A stretch of 7,104 nucleotides of DNA from Erysipelotrichaceae bacterium (GCA_017405675.1 JAFRAB010000049.1:1-7104), one strand, 5' to 3'; shown: positions 1 through 6,307, counted from the first letter of the stretch. Notes: a model not told the origin generated them from the sequence alone. Numbers and translations are program-made.

Positions 1-209
1 AGTTCACTTCCGTTGAGAGCTCTTGTGTTGTCAGGTGTAATGCAGACGTAGTTGAATCCATATGGTTTGAGTATACCTAGAACCCTATGGTAATCCTTAT
101 CTTTCAACATACCGATCAAAAAAGTTACGCTTTGTTTATCGCTTTTATCAGCAAGAAGATAGGTTTCCAGATTTTCAACCAGCGCCTGGGCAATATAGCC
201 TTCCAACAT
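1..209 (-). pseudogene. folC: folC C-terminal fragment (folylpolyglutamate synthase), 5'-truncated
   Basis: Reading the minus strand from an ATG at 209 gives 69 open codons to the window edge. The segment reads VTFLIGMLKDKDYHRVLGIL, then a TPDNTRAL motif and an NGSEL stretch. This matches the C-terminal (Mur-ligase-like) domain of FolC, where a KDYxxML motif is followed by VTPDxxRAL and a xxEL. FolC adds glutamate to folates in the cytoplasm. About 300 N-terminal residues, including the ATP-binding P-loop, are absent. The usual DGAHN motif just before this part appears decayed: the sequence reads LEGYIAQAL. A TAG stop lies in frame a short way upstream, and the region beyond 210 does not code for the rest. 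A GGAG lies near 250, but not at a useful distance for this frame. I read it as a broken gene. The C-terminal end lies outside the window, so its completeness there is unknown. Confidence 0.78.
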
Positions 210-283
210 GGCCTTATTCCATAAATGCCATAACTAAAAACACTCTCCTTTTATTTGCGTCTGAAATGATATTCCCGGGATAG

Positions 284-302
284 AATACAAGTATATTGTA
301 TT
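284..302. promoter_or_regulatory. AT-rich palindrome, possible operator
   Basis: AATACAA, a 5-nt spacer (GTATA) and TTGTATT form a perfect inverted repeat with 7-bp arms between the folC fragment and the regulator gene. The size and symmetry suit a dimeric regulator, possibly the PucR-type protein itself, but no binding partner can be named from sequence. Confidence 0.35.
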
Positions 303-345
303 TAATATATGCTTTGACAATAATACTCTGAAAATAGGAAATTTA

Positions 346-407
346 CCATGCACCGGGCAGACTTTTTGTCGGGTATGGAAATGTGATTTGGATCACCGGC
401 CATGCCC
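346..407. promoter_or_regulatory. Two mutually exclusive hairpins (switch-like structure)
   Basis: The central arm GGGTATGG (371-378) can pair downstream with CCATGCCC (400-407), enclosing a second stem GTGAT/ATCAC (383-387/392-396) with a TTGG loop. It can also pair upstream with CCATGCACC (346-354, one bulged A), stacked near GAC/GTC around a TTTTT loop. The two outer arms resemble each other, so only one pairing can form at a time. No known riboswitch consensus (ZTP, THF, cobalamin) was recognised. It could equally be a DNA operator array. The pucR promoter lies downstream at 506-514, so an RNA role on the plus strand would need an earlier start. Confidence 0.4.
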
Positions 408-505
408 GCAACAGTAAAACCCATTATTTAGTTGTTTTATCCCACGCAATTGAGCATGAAATAGTGAGGAACCCTACAAAATGACGGGCGCATAAAGATT
501 CGATG

Positions 506-514
506 TGGTATAAT
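506..514 (+). promoter_or_regulatory. Extended -10 promoter of the PucR-type gene
   Basis: TGGTATAAT gives a perfect -10 hexamer (509-514) with the extended TG motif, about 27 bp before the start codon. No good -35 lies at 17 bp; TGACGG at 482-487 is too far at 21 bp. The extended -10 may compensate. The Shine-Dalgarno AGGAAG is at 527-532. Confidence 0.6.
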
Positions 515-540
515 TGACTTATCAATAGGAAGACAAGACA

Positions 541-2073
541 ATGAATTTAAATGCGGAAATTATTTATAATGGCCTGAAAAAGCTGTATAACGCGAAAATG
601 TATGGGCCTAAAAAGGCTGATCTTTCGCTTGTCAGGCCGGAATTCTACATGGAAGATGAGACCGTTTTTCAAAGCGATCACCTCTACCTCGCTACTGTTG
701 AGCATCTGCCGCAAAGGCCGCGTATCCTACAGAATGCCGTGCTGGTCTGCATAGGAGAGAGTTTCACCCTGAATTACTACCGGGAGCGCCTGACCCTGAT
801 CGTCATCAAAGACCACCAGGATTTCTTCCGGGTTTTCCATTCCCTTCAGGATATATTTGAAATGTATAACGAATGGGAAAAGGCCATTTATTCTGAAGTG
901 TTCAATGACCGTGATATCCAGGCGGTTCTTGATAAGTCCTGGCCTGTCTTCAAAAAACCGATTTATGTGATCGATAAATCATTCCGTATCATAGCGAGTG
1001 CAGACAGCCAGACCGGGTTGAGATGGGACACTACAGACAGCGGTACAATCAGTTCGGAAAGCCTGTCAGTTTTCATGTCGCAGTCTGATCTCATGATGGG
1101 ACAGAAGGAAACCATGAAGCTGAATATCGGTGGTATTAAAACATTGTGTGTAAATCTGTTCAACCGTAATGACCAGTATGAAGGATGTCTGTGCATATCG
1201 TTGGAAGGCAATGACTTTACTGATGGGGAAGACAAGCTGGCTGAAACACTGGCTGGCTGTCTGGAAATGGCCATACAGCGTAATCCGCTGATAATCAACG
1301 ATTCGCAGCTTTCCATTAAGAGAATCATGCAGAATCTGACAGAAGAACTGCCATTGTCACAATCTCAGCGTCTTCTGCTGACCAGCAGTAACAATCAGGA
1401 AACATACTGCTGTTTATACATGCGTTATACACGTAACAGTAATCAGCTGCCTTTATCTTATGTCAGTGACATAGTTGAAGATTCTTTCCCCGACTCTGCA
1501 GCTTTCGTCTATGAAGATGCCGTAGTAGCATTTGTCAATGTGAACAGAATACCGGAAAAAAAGGGCGGGTCGTACAATGCGGCTCTTAACCGCATTCTTA
1601 ACGAACTGATGGGACAGACCGGTTTATGTGCCGGCATATCCAATGATTTTACCGATCTGTTTAACATCCGTGTTCATTATCTGCAGGCTCAGACCGCCAT
1701 GGAAAACGGCCTGCTGTTTGACGGTGTGGGAAAGCTGTTCTATTTCTCCAGTTATGCTCTGACGGAAATGATAATTAATTCGCTGGGCGGCTTGCCTGCT
1801 GAAGCTTATTATCCGGCCGGTTTCAAAGACCTGCTGGAGCATGACCGTGATTCCGGAGTATCCTATCTGGAAACACTGCAGGTGTTTCTGGAGGAGAACA
1901 TGTCCTATACGGCTGCATCACAGAAACTGTTCATTCACCGTTCTACGCTCATCGACCGCATTTCCCGAATAGAGAAGGAACTCAACATAAGTCTGAAAGA
2001 TTCTGATAAGAGACTGCAGCTGGAACTGCTGCTGAAGGCCATTAGCATTGAAGAGATGTTAAGAAACAGATAA
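541..2073 (+). CDS. PucR/CdaR-type helix-turn-helix transcriptional regulator
   Basis: This 510-residue cytoplasmic protein is a complete regulator of the PucR/CdaR class. The C-terminal part (about 441-485) contains LEENMSYTAASQKLFIHRST followed by LIDRISRIEKELNISL, which is the PucR-type HTH where a helix recognises DNA after an 'N-N-T-A-A-x-L-x-x-H-R-x-T-L' pattern. The middle (about 270-420) looks like the CdaR GGDEF-like domain. The N-terminal half (about 1-250) looks like a sensor region, with a possible GAF/PAS-like segment near 125-245 (PIYVIDKSFRIIASAD). Family members sense small metabolites (purines, glycerate, amino acids) and activate nearby catabolic genes. The ligand here cannot be read from sequence. 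The start is chosen because AGGAAG (527-532) sits 8 nt upstream, behind a clear -10. No transmembrane segment is seen. No hairpin terminator follows directly. It points towards the fhs operon, but an IS remnant and a minus-strand gene separate them, so control of that operon is only an inference. Confidence 0.87.
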   Translation: MNLNAEIIYNGLKKLYNAKMYGPKKADLSLVRPEFYMEDETVFQSDHLYLATVEHLPQRPRILQNAVLVCIGESFTLNYYRERLTLIVIKDHQDFFRVFHSLQDIFEMYNEWEKAIYSEVFNDRDIQAVLDKSWPVFKKPIYVIDKSFRIIASADSQTGLRWDTTDSGTISSESLSVFMSQSDLMMGQKETMKLNIGGIKTLCVNLFNRNDQYEGCLCISLEGNDFTDGEDKLAETLAGCLEMAIQRNPLIINDSQLSIKRIMQNLTEELPLSQSQRLLLTSSNNQETYCCLYMRYTRNSNQLPLSYVSDIVEDSFPDSAAFVYEDAVVAFVNVNRIPEKKGGSYNAALNRILNELMGQTGLCAGISNDFTDLFNIRVHYLQAQTAMENGLLFDGVGKLFYFSSYALTEMIINSLGGLPAEAYYPAGFKDLLEHDRDSGVSYLETLQVFLEENMSYTAASQKLFIHRSTLIDRISRIEKELNISLKDSDKRLQLELLLKAISIEEMLRNR

Positions 2074-2128
2074 AAAAAGACATAATATAACACCAACTTC
2101 TGGGGATGGGGACCTTCTACGTCAAATA

Positions 2129-2149
2129 GTGGGGACCTTAAATCCCCAC
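2129..2149. repeat. Inverted repeat GTGGGGA/TCCCCAC within the IS remnant
   Basis: GTGGGGA (2129-2135) and TCCCCAC (2143-2149) face each other over a 7-nt spacer. It is the junction of a left-end motif with a right-end-type motif, as expected if the interior of an insertion sequence had been deleted. Confidence 0.5.
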
Positions 2150-2161
2150 CAGATGAAGTAG
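2143..2161 (+). repeat. Direct repeat copy 1, TCCCCACCAGATGAWGTAG
   Basis: This 19-bp unit matches 2367-2385 with one mismatch (A at 2157 against T at 2381). The two copies bracket the 56-codon ORF and its hairpins. Confidence 0.65.
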
Positions 2162-2171
2162 CGTAAAAATG

Positions 2172-2203
2172 ACCTCCATTATAATTTAGGTATAAATGGA
2201 GGT
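2172..2203 (+). promoter_or_regulatory. Hairpin that hides the ribosome binding site of the 56-codon ORF
   Basis: ACCTCCATT (2172-2180) pairs perfectly with AATGGAGGT (2195-2203) over a 14-nt loop. The 3' arm contains the Shine-Dalgarno GGAGG (2198-2202), 7 nt before ATG 2210. Transcripts entering from outside would fold and mask the site, a known way for insertion sequences to limit transposase synthesis. A short T-rich tail follows, so a terminator is an alternative. Confidence 0.45.
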
Positions 2204-2209
2204 TTTATT

Positions 2210-2380
2210 ATGGATAACACTGGAAAAATCATTTCTTCTTTCCTTAATCTTTCTCAAAGCGATATTGATCAGATCAGTATTTCTACTGACTCATGTACGC
2301 AGTTAATAAATCCGGTTTCTTACTCAAATGAAAACCAGACTTATTCGAGTCTGGTTATTCGTTCTCTCCCCACCAGATGA
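2210..2380 (+). pseudogene. 56-codon ORF, probable truncated transposase N-terminus
   Basis: The predicted peptide starts MDNTGKIISSFLNLSQSDID and ends VIRSLPTR at TGA 2378-2380. The opening (M-D-N-T, then a hydrophobic helix and 'LxLSQSDI') recalls the start of ISL3-type transposases in Bacillota, but the zinc-finger cysteine pairs and DDE core that should follow are missing. The last codons run straight into the right-end repeat (2367-2380), so the reading frame was cut by a rearrangement or deletion. It has a good ribosome binding site (GGAGG 2198-2202), but this is buried in a hairpin. It could also be an unrelated small ORF. Function is unlikely. Confidence 0.35.
2333..2356. terminator. 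Stem-loop inside the IS remnant
   Basis: AACCAGACT (2333-2341) and AGTCTGGTT (2348-2356) form a perfect 9-bp stem with a 6-nt loop. The following sequence is T-rich (ATTCGTT) but has no true T run, so termination is only possible. It overlaps the 3' part of the 56-codon ORF. Confidence 0.4.
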
Positions 2381-2385
2381 TGTAG
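2367..2385 (+). repeat. Direct repeat copy 2, TCCCCACCAGATGAWGTAG
   Basis: Second copy of the unit at 2143-2161. A related half unit follows at 2391-2400 and another at 2422-2435, giving an array of right-end motifs. Confidence 0.65.
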
Positions 2386-2444
2386 AATAGTCCCCATCAG
2401 TTGGTGGCATTTTCTAGTGGGTCCCCATCAGATGACGGAGTCCC

Positions 2445-2467
2445 AAAGACATCCTGAGATGTCTTTT
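2445..2467. terminator. Bidirectional terminator-like hairpin
   Basis: AAAGACATC (2445-2453) and GATGTCTTT (2458-2466) form a 9-bp stem with a CTGA tetraloop. It lies 14 bp past the stop codon of the minus-strand 71-residue gene, so it probably ends that transcript; it may also stop reading from the IS side. The T run is short on both strands. Confidence 0.55.
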
Positions 2468-2480
2468 CAAAAAGCGGCTG

Positions 2481-2696
2481 TTATCTTGAGCAGGCCTTCA
2501 GATCGGCATCAATCTCATCGGCATGAACCGCAAGTTCAGCTGATTCAGGATAACTTAACAGCTTACGATAGGTCAGAGCGCCAACGAGTTTCATACGAGG
2601 GTCAGTAGTTGAGCCCGGAGCCCATTTTTCCATGACGGCCTTTCCTTCAGGTGACCTCATGATGTCCTTGATTTTTGAATCTAATGATAATGCCAT
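2481..2696 (-). CDS. Small orphan helical protein (71 aa), function unknown
   Basis: The protein begins MALSLDSKIKDIMRSPEGKA and contains MEKWAPG, LTYRKLLSYPESAEL and a final IDADLKACSR. It has no signal peptide, membrane segment or cysteine pair. The pattern 'short helix, P-E-x-K-A-V-x-x-K-W-x-P-G, long loop, LTxxxLLxYP, acidic helix' resembles a small helical module that I recall both as a stand-alone protein and at the C-terminus of some clostridial glycoside hydrolases. I cannot assign a role. The gene call rests on the perfect Shine-Dalgarno AGGAGGT (2701-2707 on the minus strand), placed 4 nt before ATG 2696, a likely extended -10 upstream and a terminator-like hairpin downstream. It is transcribed away from fhs and towards the IS remnant, so the insertion may have removed a former neighbour. 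A plus-strand ORF over the same bases has no ribosome binding site and is taken as a shadow. Confidence 0.7.
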   Translation of the reverse strand: MALSLDSKIKDIMRSPEGKAVMEKWAPGSTTDPRMKLVGALTYRKLLSYPESAELAVHADEIDADLKACSR

Positions 2697-2725
2697 ATTT
2701 ACCTCCTGTTATCAATTTCCATAAA

Positions 2726-2734
2726 GTATTATCA
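2726..2734 (-). promoter_or_regulatory. Possible extended -10 of the 71-aa gene
   Basis: On the minus strand TGATAATAC gives an extended -10 about 30 bp before the start codon. The -35 region (TTAGAT) is poor. The start of transcription would leave a short leader containing the AGGAGGT site. Confidence 0.35.
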
Positions 2735-2950
2735 GTTCTTTCCCGAGAATCTAATGTTATATTAATGGAAAAGGAGAAAGAGTCATATCCTACAAAAAAA
2801 GGCTATTTCAGCATTAAAACCAACAAAATGACCGGTTCCTGCCAAAACAAAGTGAATGGAAAGAACGCTGTTAATTCCTACATTATGCGGATAAAAGTTA
2901 TATGATTAAACTTATAAACTGATTATAGATGAAAACAGAAGGAGAAGAAC

Positions 2951-4621
2951 ATGTTGACAGATATTGAAATAGCACAGGCTAATGTTAAAGAAAAGATCAC
3001 TGCTGTAGCTGACAGGCTTGGCATTCCGGAGGACTATCTGGAACTGTATGGCAATTATAAAGCCAAGGTAGATTATAAACTGCTGAAAGATTATGCTGAT
3101 AAACCGGATGGCAAGCTGGTGCTGGTTACAGCCATTAACCCCACACCGGCCGGTGAAGGAAAAACAACTACAACTGTTGGGCTGGCGGATGCCTTAAGGC
3201 ATATCGGAAAGAAGTCCGTTGTGGCTTTAAGAGAACCGTCATTAGGACCTGTCTTCGGTGTTAAGGGCGGAGCAGCCGGCGGCGGTTATGCTCAGGTAGT
3301 GCCGATGGAAGACATCAACCTCCACTTTACCGGAGACTTCCATGCCATAGGAGCAGCCAATAACCTGCTGGCAGCCATGCTGGACAATCACATTCAGCAG
3401 GGTAATGTTCTGAACATTGATCCCAGAAGAATAACCTGGAAAAGAGCTGTTGACATGAACGACAGGCAGTTAAGAAACATCGTCGATGGCTTAGGGGCCC
3501 GCACTGATGGTACACCGAGACAGGACGGCTTTGACATTACGGTAGCTTCCGAAGTCATGGCAGTGCTTTGTCTGGCTTCTGACATTACTGATTTAAAGGA
3601 AAGACTGGCCAGGATCGTTGTCGGATATACCTATGACAACGAGCCGGTCACGGCCGGTGACCTGAAGGCTCAGGGTGCCATGGCAGCCTTGTTGAAAGAT
3701 GCGCTTAAGCCTAATCTGGTTCAGACACTGGAACATACTCCGGCCTTTATCCATGGCGGGCCATTTGCGAATATCGCTCATGGCTGCAACTCTGTTACGG
3801 CTACCAGAATGGCCCTTAAGCTGGGTGACTATGCTATTACGGAAGCCGGATTCGGAGCTGATCTTGGTGCCGAAAAGTTCCTGGATATCAAGTGCCGTAT
3901 GGCCGGACTGAAACCTTCTGCCGTTGTTATCGTCGCTACAGTCAGAGCTCTCAAGCATAACGGTGGGGTAGCCAAGAGTGAATTAGGCCAGGAAAACCTG
4001 GAAGCCCTCAAGAACGGACTGCCTAACCTGTTGCAGCATGTGGATAACATCACTAATGTATATAAACTGCCATGCGTGGTAGCGATAAACAGATTCCCAA
4101 CTGACAGCGAAGCGGAACTGCAGCTGGTGGAAGAGGAATGCCGCAAGTTAGGCGTCAACGTAGCTTTAAGCGAAGTATGGGCTAAGGGCGGTGAAGGCGG
4201 TGTCGCTCTGGCTAATGAAGTAGTAAGACTGTGTGAAATGGATAATGATTTCACCTATTCCTATGATACTGACTCAAGCATCATGGAGAAGATCAATACG
4301 ATAGCCGCCAGGATCTATCATGCTGACGGTGTTGACCTGGTTGGCAGTGCTCCCAAGCAGCTTAAGCAGCTGGAAGAACTCGGCTTCGGCAATCTTCCGA
4401 TCTGCATGGCCAAGACGCAGTATTCGTTTACCGATGATCCCAATAAGCTGGGAGCGCCGCGTGATTTCCGGATTACGGTCAGAAATCTCAAGGTATCAGC
4501 CGGAGCCGGATTCATTGTGGCACTTACCGGTGATATAATGACCATGCCGGGCTTACCGAAAGTTCCGGCAGCGGAAAAGATAGACGTTGATGAAAACGGT
4601 GTAATTACCGGATTGTTCTAA
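2951..4621 (+). CDS. fhs: Formate--tetrahydrofolate ligase
   Basis: Formyl-THF synthetase makes 10-formyl-THF from formate, ATP and THF in the cytoplasm. It is the entry point of formate into one-carbon metabolism and, in acetogens, of the methyl branch of the Wood-Ljungdahl pathway. The 556-residue length is usual. The ATP-binding loop TPAGEGKTT is at 65-73. The family signature [11 protein letters not shown] is at 103-113 and the second signature [12 protein letters not shown] at 328-339; both match completely. The start ATG 2951 follows AAGGAG (2939-2944) at 6 nt. It is the first gene of the operon: the stop TAA (4619-4621) is followed 15 nt later by fchA. No strong promoter could be fixed in 2697-2950; TATGAT (2901-2906) is a possible -10 with a poor -35. 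No ZTP or THF riboswitch is seen upstream. All motifs are intact, so it should be active. Without metF or acs genes in view, acetogenesis cannot be claimed. Confidence 0.97.
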   Translation: MLTDIEIAQANVKEKITAVADRLGIPEDYLELYGNYKAKVDYKLLKDYADKPDGKLVLVTAINPTPAGEGKTTTTVGLADALRHIGKKSVVALREPSLGPVFGVKGGAAGGGYAQVVPMEDINLHFTGDFHAIGAANNLLAAMLDNHIQQGNVLNIDPRRITWKRAVDMNDRQLRNIVDGLGARTDGTPRQDGFDITVASEVMAVLCLASDITDLKERLARIVVGYTYDNEPVTAGDLKAQGAMAALLKDALKPNLVQTLEHTPAFIHGGPFANIAHGCNSVTATRMALKLGDYAITEAGFGADLGAEKFLDIKCRMAGLKPSAVVIVATVRALKHNGGVAKSELGQENLEALKNGLPNLLQHVDNITNVYKLPCVVAINRFPTDSEAELQLVEEECRKLGVNVALSEVWAKGGEGGVALANEVVRLCEMDNDFTYSYDTDSSIMEKINTIAARIYHADGVDLVGSAPKQLKQLEELGFGNLPICMAKTQYSFTDDPNKLGAPRDFRITVRNLKVSAGAGFIVALTGDIMTMPGLPKVPAAEKIDVDENGVITGLF

Positions 4622-4636
4622 AAGGGAGTGATGAAA

Positions 4637-5251
4637 ATGCTGGATAAATCATTAAAGGAATTCACCCAACTGGCTTCCAGCAAGGCTCCGGTTCCCGGTG
4701 GGGGCGGAGTAAGTGGCCTGGTTGGTTCATTAGCAGCGTCTCTGGCGGAAATGGTGACCAATCTCACGGCCGGGAAAAAGAAATACCAGGAATATGAAGC
4801 GGAGATCCAGGACATCATGCAGGAAACGGAACAGTTAAGAGTTCTGTTACTGGAATCCATTAATAAGGATGCAGAAGCCTTCGCTCCGTTAGCACAGGCG
4901 TATGGCATGAATAAGGAAGCGGAAGGTTATCAGGAAAGAATGGAAAACTGCCTGAAGGAAGCGGCCCGACCACCTTACATGATCATGAAGTACTGCTGCC
5001 GGATTATTGAACTGGATGAACGGCTGGCGGACATCGGGTCAAAGCTGGCTGTATCTGATGCGGCCACTTCCGTAATGCTGGCACATGGGGCAATGTACGG
5101 CGGGGCTGTCAATGTGTTTGTCAATACCCGGCTCATGAAGGATCGTGAATACGCAGATAAGATCGATGAGGAAGTTAACGGACTTTTAAGTGAATATGGT
5201 CCAAGGGCTTTGAACTGTTACCAAAAAGTCTGGGAGAGGTTAAAAGGATAA
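4637..5251 (+). CDS. fchA: Methenyltetrahydrofolate cyclohydrolase / cyclodeaminase-family protein
   Basis: FchA belongs to the formiminotransferase-cyclodeaminase C-terminal family and in clostridia interconverts 10-formyl-THF and 5,10-methenyl-THF. The glycine-rich motif APVPGGGG is at about 17-24 (numbered from ATG 4637), followed by a long helix VSGLVGSLAASLAEMVTNLT. The DAEAF and SDAATSVMLA motifs and the NVFVNT strand seen in the family are also present. The protein is all-helical, cytoplasmic, probably oligomeric, and about 204 residues long, as expected. Three starts are possible: GTG 4628, ATG 4631 and ATG 4637. GGGAG (4624-4628) is 8 nt from ATG 4637 but overlaps or abuts the others, so 4637 is preferred. 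It sits between fhs and folD; its stop TAA shares one base with the folD ATG, implying coupled translation. Because FolD lacks cyclohydrolase residues, this protein probably carries that reaction in the cell. A formimino-THF cyclodeaminase role is less likely as no histidine or glycine degradation gene is in view. Confidence 0.9.
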   Translation: MLDKSLKEFTQLASSKAPVPGGGGVSGLVGSLAASLAEMVTNLTAGKKKYQEYEAEIQDIMQETEQLRVLLLESINKDAEAFAPLAQAYGMNKEAEGYQERMENCLKEAARPPYMIMKYCCRIIELDERLADIGSKLAVSDAATSVMLAHGAMYGGAVNVFVNTRLMKDREYADKIDEEVNGLLSEYGPRALNCYQKVWERLKG

Positions 5252-6114
5252 TGGCTGAACTGTTAAAGGGAAAAGAAGTAGCCGCTGCCGTAAATGCCCG
5301 CAGTCAGGTTAAAGTAAAAACACTGAAAGAACAAGGCATTCAGCCGCTGGTCGCCATCCTGAGGGTCGGTGAAAAGAGTGAAGACATTTCCTATGAAAAG
5401 GGTGTCATCAAAAGATGCGTAGAGCTCGGGATCGAAGTCAGACAGGTGATCCTGCCGGCAGATGTTGAAAAGGAAACATTCTATCAGGCTCTGCATGAGC
5501 TGAACAATGACGACAAGGTTCACGGGATATTGTTGTTCAGGCCTTTACCGAAACATCTGGACAATGAGCTGGCCAGACAGTCAATTGACCCTGAAAAGGA
5601 CACTGATGGCTGTACCGATGGCTCTCTGGCAGGGGTGTTTACCAATACCGAAACTGGTTTTGCTCCCTGTACGGCTCAGGCAGTGATAGAGATACTCGAC
5701 TACTATGGCATAGAGATCAAGGGAAAGAATGCTACAGTATTGGGCAGATCGCTGGTCATCGGCAAACCGGTGTCCATGTTATTGCTGAACCGTAACGCTA
5801 CAGTAACCATCTGTCACACCAAGACAGAGAACGTCGAGGAAATAGCCCGTCATGCCGACATCCTTATCTGTGCAACCGGGCAGATGGAATCAGTAACCTC
5901 TGATTATGTCAGAGAAGGCCAGACAGTCGTTGATGTGGGAATATCCTGGAACGAGGCCAAACAGAAACTGTGTGGTGACTGTCTCTTTGAAGAAGTTGAA
6001 CCAGCAGTTGCTAAGATTACTCCGGTACCGGGCGGTGTGGGAGCCGTAACCAACGCGGTTCTGGTAAACCATGTTGTTGAAGCTGCCTGGAGAAAACTCA
6101 ATAAACATAAGTAG
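5251..6114 (+). CDS. folD: FolD-family methylenetetrahydrofolate dehydrogenase, cyclohydrolase residues replaced
   Basis: FolD normally has two activities: NAD(P)-dependent 5,10-methylene-THF dehydrogenase and methenyl-THF cyclohydrolase. The fold is clear: VGEKSEDISYEKGVIKRC (39-56), VHGILLFRPLPKHLD (90-104), the KDTDG folate loop (116-120), the nucleotide-binding GRSLVIGKP motif, and PGGVGAVT near the C-terminus. Against E. coli FolD the Y48 position matches Y50 without gaps, but the catalytic lysine (E. coli K54, human K56) is V52 and the partner glutamine (E. coli Q98, human Q100) is F96. In the family these two residues are needed for cyclohydrolase activity, while dehydrogenase activity can survive loss of the lysine. 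I therefore infer a dehydrogenase-only enzyme, paired with FchA upstream. PGGVGAVT also departs from the common PGGVGPMT. Start ATG 5251 overlaps the fchA stop (TAATG), with GGGAGAGG (5232-5239) 11 nt upstream. The length of 287 residues is normal. It is the last gene of the operon. Confidence 0.93.
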   Translation: MAELLKGKEVAAAVNARSQVKVKTLKEQGIQPLVAILRVGEKSEDISYEKGVIKRCVELGIEVRQVILPADVEKETFYQALHELNNDDKVHGILLFRPLPKHLDNELARQSIDPEKDTDGCTDGSLAGVFTNTETGFAPCTAQAVIEILDYYGIEIKGKNATVLGRSLVIGKPVSMLLLNRNATVTICHTKTENVEEIARHADILICATGQMESVTSDYVREGQTVVDVGISWNEAKQKLCGDCLFEEVEPAVAKITPVPGGVGAVTNAVLVNHVVEAAWRKLNKHK

Positions 6115-6126
6115 ATAGGTGTAAGG

Positions 6127-6149
6127 ATCCAAATTTTTCATTTTGGGAT
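6127..6149 (+). terminator. Weak stem-loop after folD
   Basis: ATCCAAA and TTTTGGGAT can pair with one bulge shortly after the folD stop. The stem is AT-rich and no clean T run follows, so it is a poor candidate for the operon terminator. No better one is seen before 6280. Confidence 0.25.
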
Positions 6150-6280
6150 GTTATGTTACAAAAATATACCTGAAAGCGACCATGTTGATAGAAATTGCTC
6201 CCTTTTTAACGACCATAATTAATATATTGAAGGCACTTTAATTAGGGGTTTTTGCAATCAGCTTGCTGGTTGTCATGGTC

Positions 6281-6307
6281 GGTTGCGACCGTAAAAGGTC
6301 GTAAACC
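6281..6307. terminator. Stem-loop GGTTGCGACC/GGTCGTAAACC
   Basis: GGTTGCGACC (6281-6290) pairs with GGTCGTAAACC (6297-6307) with one G-U pair and one bulged A around a GTAAAA loop. No T run follows, so it may be a processing site, operator or old IS end rather than a terminator. It could close the folate operon transcript. Confidence 0.35.

Larger units (their letters stand above)
210..540. other. Non-coding intergenic region upstream of the PucR-type gene
   Basis: No convincing ORF is seen in these roughly 330 bases. They hold an AT-rich palindrome (284-302), a pair of competing hairpins (346-407) and an extended -10 promoter (506-514) that reads into the regulator gene. A TTGACA hexamer is at 314-319 but has no good -10 at 16-18 bp spacing. 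On the minus strand TTGTCA (319-314) with AT-rich sequence about 17 bp on could be an old promoter towards the folC fragment. This is weak. Confidence 0.6.
2101..2435. mobile_element. Internally deleted insertion-sequence remnant (IS21-like ends)
   Basis: The left side carries TGGGGACCTT twice (2107-2116 and 2130-2139), preceded by TGGGGA at 2101. The right side carries the inverse motif three times: TCCCCACCAGATGA (2367-2380), TCCCCATCAG (2391-2400) and TCCCCATCAGATGA (2422-2435). Multiple inverted copies at both ends are typical of IS21-family termini, which bind the transposase at several sites. No IstA or IstB coding sequence is present, so only ends survive. A further copy of TCCCCACCAGATGA lies inside at 2143-2156, making a 14-bp exact direct repeat 224 bp apart; this suggests a rearrangement or a second insertion between the two copies. 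The exact borders and any target duplication could not be fixed. Confidence 0.55.

Noticed and set aside
2675..2905. 76-codon plus-strand ORF
   Set aside because: It has no ribosome binding site at either possible start, low-complexity lysine-rich composition, and overlaps the start and promoter of the minus-strand 71-aa gene.
2697..2950. ZTP (pfl) or THF riboswitch in front of fhs
   Set aside because: These riboswitches often precede fhs and folD genes, so I looked for their conserved cores here and at 340-420. Neither the GGGxxC/CCGCCUGGGC pattern nor the THF core is present.
3593..4254. Minus-strand ORFs of 121-141 codons inside fhs
   Set aside because: They are shadows of a fully conserved enzyme gene and have no ribosome binding sites.
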